Shown one piece after another: positions 9,390 through 18,158 of a stretch of 64,000 bases of DNA. How positions within the stretch are numbered: position 1 is the stretch's first letter; each line of letters begins with the position of its first letter. A program made the position numbers and the translations under genes. Below the pieces are notes generated by a model that did not search any database, had not been told where the DNA came from, and saw nothing but the letters and a program-made list of their open reading frames with translations. The DNA is from Candidatus Zhuqueibacterota bacterium (GTDB taxonomy: Bacteria; Zhuqueibacterota; Zhuqueibacteria; Residuimicrobiales; Residuimicrobiaceae), in the NCBI GenBank assembly GCA_963169875.1, contig CAUJEL010000067.1, positions 62,001 through 126,000 of the forward strand. Direction: 5' to 3'.

Positions 9390-10037
9390 ATGAGCGAGCA
9401 AGAAAGCAAACACGGTTGCCCCAGCGCCAGAGAGCTCGAGTTGTTTAGTCTGGACGAAATGGCCTCAACAAAGAGCCGGATCGCCATCTCAGCACATCTC
9501 CACTATTGTCCCAAATGTCAACGGAAGTATCGTCATTTCAAAGCTTTTTATGCCACCCTTTCCCGAGAGCTTGATAACTCTTTTTCCCCAAGTCTGATTG
9601 ATTATTGCAAACATCGAGCCCCTCGCCAGGTCAAGTATGGCCTTATGCTGTGCACACCGCTTCCCGCTAAAAACAAGGGAGACGAAAACGCGTTCCTGGC
9701 AACGATCTCTTTCTCCGCTAATGGAGATGGCAGCAAAAACCGCTTGACAGATTTTGATCTTCAACAGGAGGAGATCGGGATTATGCTCTATACGGATCCA
9801 GGACGAAAAGAACTTTTGCTCTTTTTGCAGGGCCGGGATCACAAGTGCAGTGCTCCGTGGCGGCTCTCCATCCCCGGCATCTCCGTGAATCTCGTGTTCA
9901 ATAACTTTGGTTTTTGCAAAATGCCGCTCATCAATAATATTGAGAATTTTCACAATCAGCTGTGCTTTTTTTCGCGCGGGCCCGGAACCGTGACGCCGCA
10001 ACGCGTTTTGCAAAAGATACAAAATATGATTGTTTGA
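9390..10037 (+). CDS. Soluble zinc-finger (zf-HC2/ZAS-like) putative anti-sigma factor
   Basis: CPSARELELF ... HLHYCPKC (HxxxCxxC) ZAS motif; no obvious TM segment. Confidence 0.7.
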   Translation: MSEQESKHGCPSARELELFSLDEMASTKSRIAISAHLHYCPKCQRKYRHFKAFYATLSRELDNSFSPSLIDYCKHRAPRQVKYGLMLCTPLPAKNKGDENAFLATISFSANGDGSKNRLTDFDLQQEEIGIMLYTDPGRKELLLFLQGRDHKCSAPWRLSIPGISVNLVFNNFGFCKMPLINNIENFHNQLCFFSRGPGTVTPQRVLQKIQNMIV

Positions 10038-10064
10038 TCGCTTATTGTCCAACAGAATGTTTTT

Positions 10065-10103
10065 AGAGATAGCTGGAACCTCTCCGGCTATCTCTTTTTT
10101 TAT
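10065..10103 (+). terminator. Rho-independent terminator
   Basis: GAGATAGC-TGGAACCTCTCCG-GCTATCTC followed by TTTTTTTA. Confidence 0.85.
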
Positions 10104-10114
10104 TTAGAAATCAC

Positions 10115-10143
10115 TTGACATAGGGCATTTTTTTAAATACATT
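10115..10143 (+). promoter_or_regulatory. sigma-70-type promoter for the DUF4388 operon
   Basis: TTGACA - 17 nt - TACATT. Confidence 0.6.
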
Positions 10144-10194
10144 TTTATCGGTTTAACATATACTTTTGCGATCGGCAACCTGGAAAAGCAGCGT

Positions 10195-12369
10195 ATGAAC
10201 GTGCCCAAAATTTTACTCATCGACCAAGATCCGAAAAACATCCGCATCCTGCGCAATAATTTGATGGAAGCAGGCTATGAAGTGGATGCGTCTGTCACGG
10301 ATGCCGAAGCATTTGAAAAAATCAGCCAGCAATCTTTTTCTGCCATCCTAACCGAAATCGCAGCCCCGGGCATTGACGGTTACAGAATTCTCGAACAATC
10401 CCAAAAAACAACCTTCAATCGTGACAGCGCCATTATTTTTCTCACCCAGAAAAGCGATATCTGGAATCGTGTAAAAGGATTCAAGCTGGGGGCCAAAGAT
10501 TATATCATCAAACCAATTCATGTACGGGAGATCATTGCCCGGGTCCAGATGATCATTGCCCGGGTGAACCGGCATAATGAACCCGGGCAAAAACCGCGCG
10601 CCCATTTCACCGGCACGCTGGCGGATTTGGGTTTGGTCGAACTGGTCGAAGCTTTTGGCGCGGAACGCAAAACCGGCGTTCTCAGTCTGTATAGCGAAAA
10701 TGGCGCCTCAGGGCGGGTTTATTTCAGGGAGGGTGCTGTAATAGGGGCGGTGACCGGGCTGCATCATACCGAAGAGGCTGTTTATAAAATGATGTCCTGG
10801 AGAAAAGGCCGCTTTTCCATGCTGTTCTCTCCAGTTGACATGACGGATGAAATCGGCGTCAGTAACATGGGGTTGTTATTGCAGGGAGCCAAGAGAATGG
10901 AACAACGCGAACAACTATTAAAATTTCTTCCCGCGCTAGAAGCCGTCCTGGTGACCACTGCCAATTTTAAGAAAATTATCGCGAAAAAGGCACTGGCTTC
11001 TGATCTGGAGTATTTTGTGTTGCTTTTCGATGGAGAACGGACCCTGGGCCGTATCATCGATGAAAGCAAGTATGATGAGATCACGACCTTGCAGCGCATC
11101 CGCAAACTCTATGAATTGGGCTTTCTGCACACACTGCGCGATTTCTCCGCTGCCGACTCGGGTCAGGATGAGGAAGATGCCCTCGCAGAGGAAACGCCGC
11201 CAGAGGCAAAACGAATCACCCCCAAAATCGATGTTCCGCAGGAGCCGCAAATTATCCAGCCTGTTCATCCGCAGCCGCAGGAGGAGGAGGAGCGTTTCCC
11301 GTTCGAATCCCGGTGGACATCTGCAGGGGCTGAACAATTATTGTCGCCTGAAGAAGAGCCGGTCGAGTCGGAACCTGCCTTAAATCCCGAATCCGAAAAA
11401 GAAGCCATGGATACGCGCGCAACCAAGGGGCCGGATATCGAGATGGAAGAATTTGATCTTTTGACGCCCGATCTGGCGACGCTCACCGGCGACACGGGAT
11501 TGGAAAAGGACCTGTTTTACGATCTTCGCCATGCGGAGCAGGAAGGCCGGGATCTGTTTACCGACAGCAAGGATCTGGAGGGCGGGGCGCTGTTTCCTAA
11601 TTTACAGATACTCGAGACCAAGCATCCCGCTGATGCACTGTTAAACCTTGATGGCGAAGACAGTGACATCGTGGAAGCACAGCCGGAACCGCCCATCCCG
11701 CCAGCCGCCAGGCGACCCGAGGAGAATGAAAAAACTGTTCCCATTTTCAGTGACAACGATCGCGACGAGGAAGAGGATGAAATTGAAAAATTGGAAGCCG
11801 AGACTTATTTGCACGAGCGCTTCAAACGGGCGCATGGTATTATTTTAGTGCTCAGCAATAATTCAGATCTCCGCCGCCAATTTTTATCGAGCCTGACTTC
11901 CGGACAGCTGCTGCAGAAAGCGGCCTTTATGCCGCAGGTTTCGGATTTGAGCCTCGGGACGGCCGAATTTAAAGGCGGCCATCTTCTCAATCTGGTTGCC
12001 CTGTCTTTACGGCACGAGTTCGCTCCTATCATCGATTATTTCGCCAAAAATCTGCTGGGCTATGTGCTGTTGATGGACGGCCGGCGGATTGACTGGGGCT
12101 ATCATCGTTATCTCTTGCAGGTGCTGCAGGAAAAAATGTCAATCCCCTCGGTCATAGTCTTTGCCTATAATGATTTTCTCCAGCAACCACAAGAGGAGGC
12201 GACGATCCGCGCCAAGCTGGCCCTCGCAGAGCGGGTAAAGCTGCAGTTCATCAACGAATGGTCCGTTGAAAACACCCGGCGTATCATCTTCCGGTTGTTT
12301 GATATGCGCGCCAATCCGCAGCGCGCCCGATCAACCGGTGCAATTGGGGCAGAACAGCCGAATCGTTAA
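10195..12369 (+). CDS. Receiver-like domain + DUF4388 (PatA-like) + acidic linker + C-terminal degenerate MglA-like domain
   Basis: ILLIDQDPKN...AILTEIAAPGIDG...DYIIKPIHV receiver; FTGTLADLGLVELVEAFGAERKTGVLSLYSENGASGRVYFREGAVIGA DUF4388; acidic E/D/P-rich linker; C-term AFMPQVSDLSLG...LLGYVLLMDGRRID. Confidence 0.82.
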   Translation: MNVPKILLIDQDPKNIRILRNNLMEAGYEVDASVTDAEAFEKISQQSFSAILTEIAAPGIDGYRILEQSQKTTFNRDSAIIFLTQKSDIWNRVKGFKLGAKDYIIKPIHVREIIARVQMIIARVNRHNEPGQKPRAHFTGTLADLGLVELVEAFGAERKTGVLSLYSENGASGRVYFREGAVIGAVTGLHHTEEAVYKMMSWRKGRFSMLFSPVDMTDEIGVSNMGLLLQGAKRMEQREQLLKFLPALEAVLVTTANFKKIIAKKALASDLEYFVLLFDGERTLGRIIDESKYDEITTLQRIRKLYELGFLHTLRDFSAADSGQDEEDALAEETPPEAKRITPKIDVPQEPQIIQPVHPQPQEEEERFPFESRWTSAGAEQLLSPEEEPVESEPALNPESEKEAMDTRATKGPDIEMEEFDLLTPDLATLTGDTGLEKDLFYDLRHAEQEGRDLFTDSKDLEGGALFPNLQILETKHPADALLNLDGEDSDIVEAQPEPPIPPAARRPEENEKTVPIFSDNDRDEEEDEIEKLEAETYLHERFKRAHGIILVLSNNSDLRRQFLSSLTSGQLLQKAAFMPQVSDLSLGTAEFKGGHLLNLVALSLRHEFAPIIDYFAKNLLGYVLLMDGRRIDWGYHRYLLQVLQEKMSIPSVIVFAYNDFLQQPQEEATIRAKLALAERVKLQFINEWSVENTRRIIFRLFDMRANPQRARSTGAIGAEQPNR

Positions 12370-12372
12370 ACC

Positions 12373-13584
12373 ATGAGTGTATGCATGAAAGACAGCACGA
12401 ATACAAAACAGCTTGTACTGATCGTCGATGAAGCCACTGCGGAGACGGCGCAATTGATTAAAGTCCTCGGCGATTATCAAATCAAGGCGGAACTCAGGGC
12501 GGACAACGAAGAGGCCTATTCCTATTGCGTGCAGCATCCCCCCGCCCTGCTGATTTGTGAAATCAAACAAGAGAACATAGATGGAATCGCCTTGTTGCAA
12601 CGGCTGCGCGAGCATAATTTGACCAAATCGCTACCGGTTGTTATTGCAGCCCGCGTGCCCGAGCTGGAAGAACGATTGAAGATTCTCCATCTGGATATCG
12701 ATGATTTTATATCCAAGCCCTATTATCCCGAGGAAGTCGCCGTTCGCGTGGATACGATACTGCAGGAGCTGGAACGTCACATGGGCAGCTCTCAACGCGA
12801 ACACGGGTTCACGGGCAATTTGGAAGATATGAATCTCATGGATCTCATCCAAACGCTGGAGCTGGGCGGTAAATCCGCGATTATTCACATGATGCGAGAA
12901 CCCGAAGAAGGGCATGTCTATGTGTTGCGAGGCGAAGTGGTGGATGCTTCCTTACGGGACTTGGGCGCAGAAGAGGCCCTGCAAAATTTAATGATGTGGC
13001 TGCATGGGCATTTTGATCTGAACATGCTCACATTCCAGCGCCCCCGGCAAATTAACAAATCCACCCGGGACTTGTTGGTGTCCGGTTCGCAACGGATTCA
13101 TGCCTATAAAGAGCGAGCCAATCAATTGCCCCCCATGGACAGCGTACTGGCGCGGGGTGGCAATGAGGGGCTGGAAACGCTGAGTGACCTGGAGCGGCAA
13201 ATCTGGGCTTTGCTGAGCAAACCACAACCATTGAGGATATTGATATCGGCCTGCAGAAAAGATGAGTTGCGGGTGCTGGAAGCCGTACAGGAATTGTTGG
13301 CGCGCGGTGTGATCGTCTCCCGGGCGGGTTCTGCGGACTCCCCCGACATTTTGACACAAAATATCATGATGCGGGTTTCCCACGCGAAGGAGATCAATAA
13401 GGATCCCTATTCACGCATTGCTTCCTTTTTTAAAAGAGGCAATGGTGAAAAAAAAAAGCCTTCCCTGATGAATGAAATCCCGCCTGTTGAAAACCAGTTG
13501 ACGGGACCGGCTGCCATTACGCAGAAAATACATTTGCAACGCGGGGATCTGTTGCTGATTCGCCAGAGACTGCTCTCACAATAA
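12373..13584 (+). CDS. Receiver-like domain + DUF4388 protein
   Basis: LVLIVDEATAET...ALLICEIKQENIDG...DFISKPYYPEEV; FTGNLEDMNLMDLIQTLELGGKSAIIHM...GHVYVLRGEVVDASLRDLGAEEALQNLMMW. Confidence 0.85.
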   Translation: MSVCMKDSTNTKQLVLIVDEATAETAQLIKVLGDYQIKAELRADNEEAYSYCVQHPPALLICEIKQENIDGIALLQRLREHNLTKSLPVVIAARVPELEERLKILHLDIDDFISKPYYPEEVAVRVDTILQELERHMGSSQREHGFTGNLEDMNLMDLIQTLELGGKSAIIHMMREPEEGHVYVLRGEVVDASLRDLGAEEALQNLMMWLHGHFDLNMLTFQRPRQINKSTRDLLVSGSQRIHAYKERANQLPPMDSVLARGGNEGLETLSDLERQIWALLSKPQPLRILISACRKDELRVLEAVQELLARGVIVSRAGSADSPDILTQNIMMRVSHAKEINKDPYSRIASFFKRGNGEKKKPSLMNEIPPVENQLTGPAAITQKIHLQRGDLLLIRQRLLSQ

Positions 13585-13644
13585 TTTTAATACGCTAAAC
13601 CACGTACACCCAACAAAAACCAGCAGCACGGTAATCACCGAGCC

Positions 13645-14157
13645 ATGAAGATCATGCAACCCTTGCTTGAAGCCGGGGGAATACAACGAGTGGGCGAAAT
13701 CGTTATTGTGGGACCTCCGGGCGCCGCGAAGCAGCCTTTTCTCAGTGCCCTTTGTCCACAGGTGGAAATCACCAATCAGGATATCATTCTGGGATATCTG
13801 CCCATCCATGATGAATTGATGCTTTATTGTTATGGGATCAGCTATGGACAGGGGTTCGCCTGGGATCTGGTGGGGAGAAAGATGTTGGGCTACATAGTTA
13901 TCTTTGATTGGTTCGACGACACTGCCTTTGCCGGCAGCAAGGAGATCGTCGAATTCACGGCCAGTTATTTCAGCGCGCCCTTTATTATTGCCGCGGATCT
14001 CAGTGATCGCCCGCTGCCGATCCCAGAGAGCGCGGTGCGGCCCCCCATCGGATTGTCCACAATGAGCAAGTTCATGTTTTGCCGCAGCAGCAAACCGGCA
14101 AGTGTGCGCAAGGTGGTCATCACGCTGCTGGATATGTTGATTGAAAAACTCGAGTAA
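13645..14157 (+). CDS. Degenerate MglA/small-GTPase-like protein
   Basis: GEIVIVGPPGAAKQPFLSAL (P-loop lacking GK[ST]); DIILGYLPIHDELMLYCYGISYGQGFAWDLVGRKMLGYIVIFDWFDD aligns by eye with the MglA G2/G3 region. Confidence 0.62.
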   Translation: MKIMQPLLEAGGIQRVGEIVIVGPPGAAKQPFLSALCPQVEITNQDIILGYLPIHDELMLYCYGISYGQGFAWDLVGRKMLGYIVIFDWFDDTAFAGSKEIVEFTASYFSAPFIIAADLSDRPLPIPESAVRPPIGLSTMSKFMFCRSSKPASVRKVVITLLDMLIEKLE

Positions 14158-14201
14158 GCGCAGGTACAACAATCATTGTGGTGATCTGAACCGGAAAGAC
14201 C

Positions 14202-14558
14202 ATGGCCTTGTCCATCAGTTTAAAATTAGATATCATTCGCGCACTATTGACCGGGACGGCGATGGAACCGATCATCGAAAATCTCCGGGCGAACGATATT
14301 TTGTCCGTGCATCGTTTTGTATGGGAGAAGACGCTCGAATTCGGCATAAAAACGCGCGGGCGACATTTTCCCCAGGAAGAGCTGCAGTCGCGGCTCAGAT
14401 CAATTTCTCAGGCACAAATCAGTCGAGGATGTCCGGCTGATTTGAAGAACTGCCAGCTGTACGATTGCTATCAGCAACAGCCCGAATGCATGCGGGCGAT
14501 GGCGCTACAACAAATTGAAGCGATGTGTTCAGCGGTGCAGGATTATCTCAACGTTTAG
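14202..14558 (+). CDS. Small cysteine-containing hypothetical protein
   Basis: 119-aa-class ORF with CPADLKNCQLYDCYQQQPEC cluster (Cx6C-x4-Cx6C); third member of the preceding gene string. Confidence 0.6.
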   Translation: MALSISLKLDIIRALLTGTAMEPIIENLRANDILSVHRFVWEKTLEFGIKTRGRHFPQEELQSRLRSISQAQISRGCPADLKNCQLYDCYQQQPECMRAMALQQIEAMCSAVQDYLNV

Positions 14559-14568
14559 AGAGCACCCC

Positions 14569-15543
14569 ATGGCACATTGGCGCCTGCTTATCATGCCGGT
14601 CATTTTTTGCTACATCCTTCTGATCACCCCGAGGATCAGCTCCGCAGCGGTCACGCAATGCAATGCCTCGATCTGCATCCATTTCACACCACCCGATTCC
14701 AACCATGCCAAAGAGGCCTTGCACATCCTTGTTAAAGCCCGGGAAGAATTAGCCATCGACTTTGCGCTCCCCGCGGCCGATACTTTCCAGGTCATTATAG
14801 TTCCTTCGCGGGCAGAATTCAGGGAGTATATTCGGGAGGGATTGCCCAAATGGGCGCACGCATTTGCGACCCCGGCGATGCGAACGATGGTGGTCCGCTC
14901 CCCGCGCTGGGACCGGCCGGAAGCCTCCTTTCGTCAAGCGCTGGTTCACGAGCTGATTCACCTTGTCTTGTATGCCGGTGCTGCCGGCAGCCCGTTGCCG
15001 CGCTGGCTGGATGAAGGATTGGCGCTTTTTTATGCAGAACCGCTGAGCTGGGAAAATCGCACACTGCTCTCAAAAGCCCTGTCAACAGGGTCTCTGATCC
15101 CGTTGCAAAAAATTGATGATGTTTTACAATTTCAGCAACCCGCCGCGGATTTGGCTTACCAGCAGAGTTTTTCGGCCACACGGTATCTGATGGCCACTTA
15201 TGATGTGGAGGCCATGCGACATATCGTCTCCGGCAGTATTGCCGGCAAGGATTTGGACACCCTGTTCATTGAGGCGACGGGAAGCTCCCTGCTTGAGTTC
15301 GAGCACGAATGGCTGAAACATCTGGAAAAAACGGAAAAGTGGAATTGGCTGATGGAAAGCGAAGAGCTGATCTGGATTGGCGTGCCATTTTTATTTTTGC
15401 TTGCTGTATTTGTGATACGCTGGCGCAATCGCCGTAAAGTAGCGCAGTGGCAGCAGGAGGAAGAGCGCATGTCCGCGGAGGAGGATTGGGCTGCGCCGGC
15501 CGAGGCCGAAGAAGAAACCGCGCCGCCTGGAAACAGCTCTTGA
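14569..15543 (+). CDS. Membrane-anchored peptidase MA-like (gluzincin) metalloprotease
   Basis: Signal peptide; FRQALVHELIHLVLYAGAAGSPLPRWLDEGLALFYAE (HExxH...E); C-terminal TM LIWIGVPFLFLLAVFVIRW. Confidence 0.85.
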   Translation: MAHWRLLIMPVIFCYILLITPRISSAAVTQCNASICIHFTPPDSNHAKEALHILVKAREELAIDFALPAADTFQVIIVPSRAEFREYIREGLPKWAHAFATPAMRTMVVRSPRWDRPEASFRQALVHELIHLVLYAGAAGSPLPRWLDEGLALFYAEPLSWENRTLLSKALSTGSLIPLQKIDDVLQFQQPAADLAYQQSFSATRYLMATYDVEAMRHIVSGSIAGKDLDTLFIEATGSSLLEFEHEWLKHLEKTEKWNWLMESEELIWIGVPFLFLLAVFVIRWRNRRKVAQWQQEEERMSAEEDWAAPAEAEEETAPPGNSS

Positions 15544-15573
15544 AAAATTGACAAGAGTTCATTAACTTTAGCC

Positions 15574-16503
15574 ATGAAAACATTACAGAACTATTTTGAA
15601 TATTATTTGGCCAGGATCATGGCCGCGTTCATCGGATGGTTGCCGTATGAAAAGGCTCTGGCTTTTGGCCGCGGCCTGGGCTCCTTTGTGTACTATTGTG
15701 TCCCCATCCGGAAAAAAGTGGTTTTCGATAATTTGATCCGTTCCTTTCCCGAAAAAGGGAGGGAAGAGATTGTGGAAATTGCGCGCGCCACCTACCGCAA
15801 TTTTGGCATGAACCTCATCGAGTTTGTGCGGATGCCGCGCCTGGGCGCGGGCGGCCTTGAGAAGAGGATCCGTTTTGTGCCGCAGGATCTGCTGCCCAAA
15901 GCGCGGGAACGCGGCAAGGGCGTCATTTGTCTGAGCGCGCATTTCGGCAATTGGGAAATGCTGGCAGCCGCCATTCCGCTCATGGGATGCCCTGTAGTCG
16001 CCATCGCGAAAGACCAGCGCAATCCGCTGGTCAATGAATACATTTTGAAAAATCGCGGTGAGATGGGCATCGAACTCGTCACCCCGGGCATTGCGGTGCG
16101 CGGTGTGCTCCGGGCTCTGAAGGAGAACAAGTTCATTTTGTTGCTGGCGGATCAGGATGCGCATCGGGAGGGCATTTTCGTCGATTTTCTGCAGCGGCCG
16201 TCGTCGACCGCACCGGGACCAGCCATGTTTGCCCTCAAAACAGGGGCGCCTCTCATCTTTTGCACCACGGTAAGAGATCCGCATGGATTTCATACCGTAC
16301 ACCTGGAGGAGGTGGATCACAGCGACCTGGACGGTGCGACGGAAGAGAATCTGCACGAGCTGACGCAACGGCATGCGCGCATACTGGAACGCGTTGTCCG
16401 GGAACATCCCGAGCATTGGTTTTGGATGCACAAACGCTGGAAAACGAAACCACCGGCAGCCAATGTGGAAAATAGCAGTGACCAGGCCGTCAATGACCAA
16501 TAA
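15574..16503 (+). CDS. LpxL/HtrB-like lysophospholipid acyltransferase
   Basis: SAHFGNWEMLAAAIPLMGCPVVAIAKDQRNPLVNEYI, HX4E motif; LLLADQDAHREGIFVDF; WFWMHKRWKT. Confidence 0.92.
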   Translation: MKTLQNYFEYYLARIMAAFIGWLPYEKALAFGRGLGSFVYYCVPIRKKVVFDNLIRSFPEKGREEIVEIARATYRNFGMNLIEFVRMPRLGAGGLEKRIRFVPQDLLPKARERGKGVICLSAHFGNWEMLAAAIPLMGCPVVAIAKDQRNPLVNEYILKNRGEMGIELVTPGIAVRGVLRALKENKFILLLADQDAHREGIFVDFLQRPSSTAPGPAMFALKTGAPLIFCTTVRDPHGFHTVHLEEVDHSDLDGATEENLHELTQRHARILERVVREHPEHWFWMHKRWKTKPPAANVENSSDQAVNDQ

Positions 16504-17557
16504 TATTCTCATCATACAAACCGCCTATATTGGAGATGTCATCCTGGTCACCCCGTTGATCAAGGCTGTACGACGGTGTTTTCCTGAAGCCCGCATTCAT
16601 TTGATGGTGATTCCAGCTGCTCAGAATCTGGTTGAAAACAATCCAGCGCTTGATCAGATCATCGTCTATGATAAAAAAGGCCAGCAAGCGGGGCTCCGCT
16701 TCTTTTTCCGTATGTTGACGCGGGTGCGCAGGGGAAAATATGATGTGGTGCTGGTTCCGCATCGATCGCTTCGCAGCGCGATTTTAGCCTGGTATTCCGG
16801 AGCGTCCCGGCGTGTTGGCTTCAATAAAAGTGCCGGTGCTTTTTTATTTTCACATCGGGTCCGCTACATCCAGTCGCAGCATGAAATTGATCGAAATCTG
16901 TCTCTGTTGGCGAGCATCGCATGCCCATCCGGAAAAATTCTTCCCGAGATCTTTGCGACTGAACAGGACCATCAGGTCGTGGAACAGCAGCTTAAACCTG
17001 TTGTTAATTCAGACCGGCCGTTTATTGCCCTGGCGCCCGGTTCTGTATGGATGACCAAAAGGTGGCCAGCCGCCTACTACCGTGAGCTGCTGCTCAAACT
17101 GGTCTCTGCGAACTATGCCATTGTCATGGTCGGCGGTTCAGAGGACCGTCTGTTGTGTGAGACCATTTCACAAGGGGCATCTGGCGTGGTCATCAACAGC
17201 GCTGGCGCGCTCTCTTTGCGGCAAGCGGCAACGCTTTTGAAACGCGCCACGGCGCTGATCACCAACGACAGTGCTCCCTTGCATTTGGGGTCAGCCGCCA
17301 ATATTCCCATTGTGGCGCTTTTCGGACCGACCATCCCGGGATTTGGCTTTTATCCGTATAGCGACCAGTATGCAGTGGTCGAAATGGACCTGCCGTGCCG
17401 GCCCTGCGGTATACACGGGGGAGACCGCTGCCCGATTGGGACCCATGACTGCATGGTCCTGTTGCACGTCGAAGAAGTATTTCAAAAAACCATTCAAATC
17501 ATCAAACAGAAGAAAGATCATGAGCGAGATCATCAAAATAGACGCCCGGCATCCTGA
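16493..17557 (+). CDS. GT9 family (lipopolysaccharide heptosyltransferase-like)
   Basis: NILIIQTAYIGDVILVTPLIKAVRRCFPEA; ALAPGSVWMTKRWPAAYYREL; LITNDSAPLHLGSAANIPIVALFGPT. Confidence 0.92.
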   Translation: MTNNILIIQTAYIGDVILVTPLIKAVRRCFPEARIHLMVIPAAQNLVENNPALDQIIVYDKKGQQAGLRFFFRMLTRVRRGKYDVVLVPHRSLRSAILAWYSGASRRVGFNKSAGAFLFSHRVRYIQSQHEIDRNLSLLASIACPSGKILPEIFATEQDHQVVEQQLKPVVNSDRPFIALAPGSVWMTKRWPAAYYRELLLKLVSANYAIVMVGGSEDRLLCETISQGASGVVINSAGALSLRQAATLLKRATALITNDSAPLHLGSAANIPIVALFGPTIPGFGFYPYSDQYAVVEMDLPCRPCGIHGGDRCPIGTHDCMVLLHVEEVFQKTIQIIKQKKDHERDHQNRRPAS

Positions 17558-18158
17558 AGAGGATCTGATCATCCGCGCTGCGCGCGTGCTGCAAAATAAG
17601 GGCGTCATTGCCTATCCCACAGAAACGGTGTATGGCATTGGATCCAATGTGTTCGCAGCCGAAGCCGTGGAACGGATTTACAAACTCAAGAATCGGGACC
17701 AGAGCAAGGCGCTGATTGTCATTGCGTCCGATACGATTCAAATTGGCGATCTGGTCAGCGAAATTCCCGAGAGCGCCGAAAAGCTCATGGAAAATTTTTG
17801 GCCCGGGCCCCTGACACTGGTTTTCAAATCCTCGGCGGACTTGAAAAACTCCGCTTTTCGCCGGTCGCACACCATCGCAATACGCATCCCGGATTGTTCC
17901 ATCTGCCTGTCTCTGCTCAAAACGTGCGGATTCCCCATCATTTCCACCAGTGCCAATCATAGCGGGGAACCGCCGGCAACCAACGCCCGGCAAGTGGCCG
18001 AAATATTCGGCGACCAGCTTGATTTGATCGTGGATGGCGGAGAAACGCCGTCCAACATACCATCCACCGTTGTTGATGTGACCCGGCACCCCGTGCGCAT
18101 CCTCCGCGAAGGAGGAATCTCCCGGCTGGAAATCAACACAGTATTGGAATCAATTTGA
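17520..18158 (+). CDS. tsaC: L-threonylcarbamoyladenylate synthase (Sua5/YciO/YrdC)
   Basis: GVIAYPTETVYGIGSNVFAAEAVERIYKLKNRDQSKALIV; WPGPLTLVF; ISTSANHSGEPPATNA. Confidence 0.95.
   Translation: MSEIIKIDARHPEEDLIIRAARVLQNKGVIAYPTETVYGIGSNVFAAEAVERIYKLKNRDQSKALIVIASDTIQIGDLVSEIPESAEKLMENFWPGPLTLVFKSSADLKNSAFRRSHTIAIRIPDCSICLSLLKTCGFPIISTSANHSGEPPATNARQVAEIFGDQLDLIVDGGETPSNIPSTVVDVTRHPVRILREGGISRLEINTVLESI

Noticed and set aside
11303-11318. tRNA-like T-arm sequence GTTCGAATCCCGGTGG
   Set aside because: Lies in the coding frame of the DUF4388 protein; no acceptor, D or anticodon stems nearby.
15583-16515. 310-aa minus-strand ORF antisense to the LpxL-like acyltransferase
   Set aside because: Fully overlaps a confident CDS and shows no domain signature.
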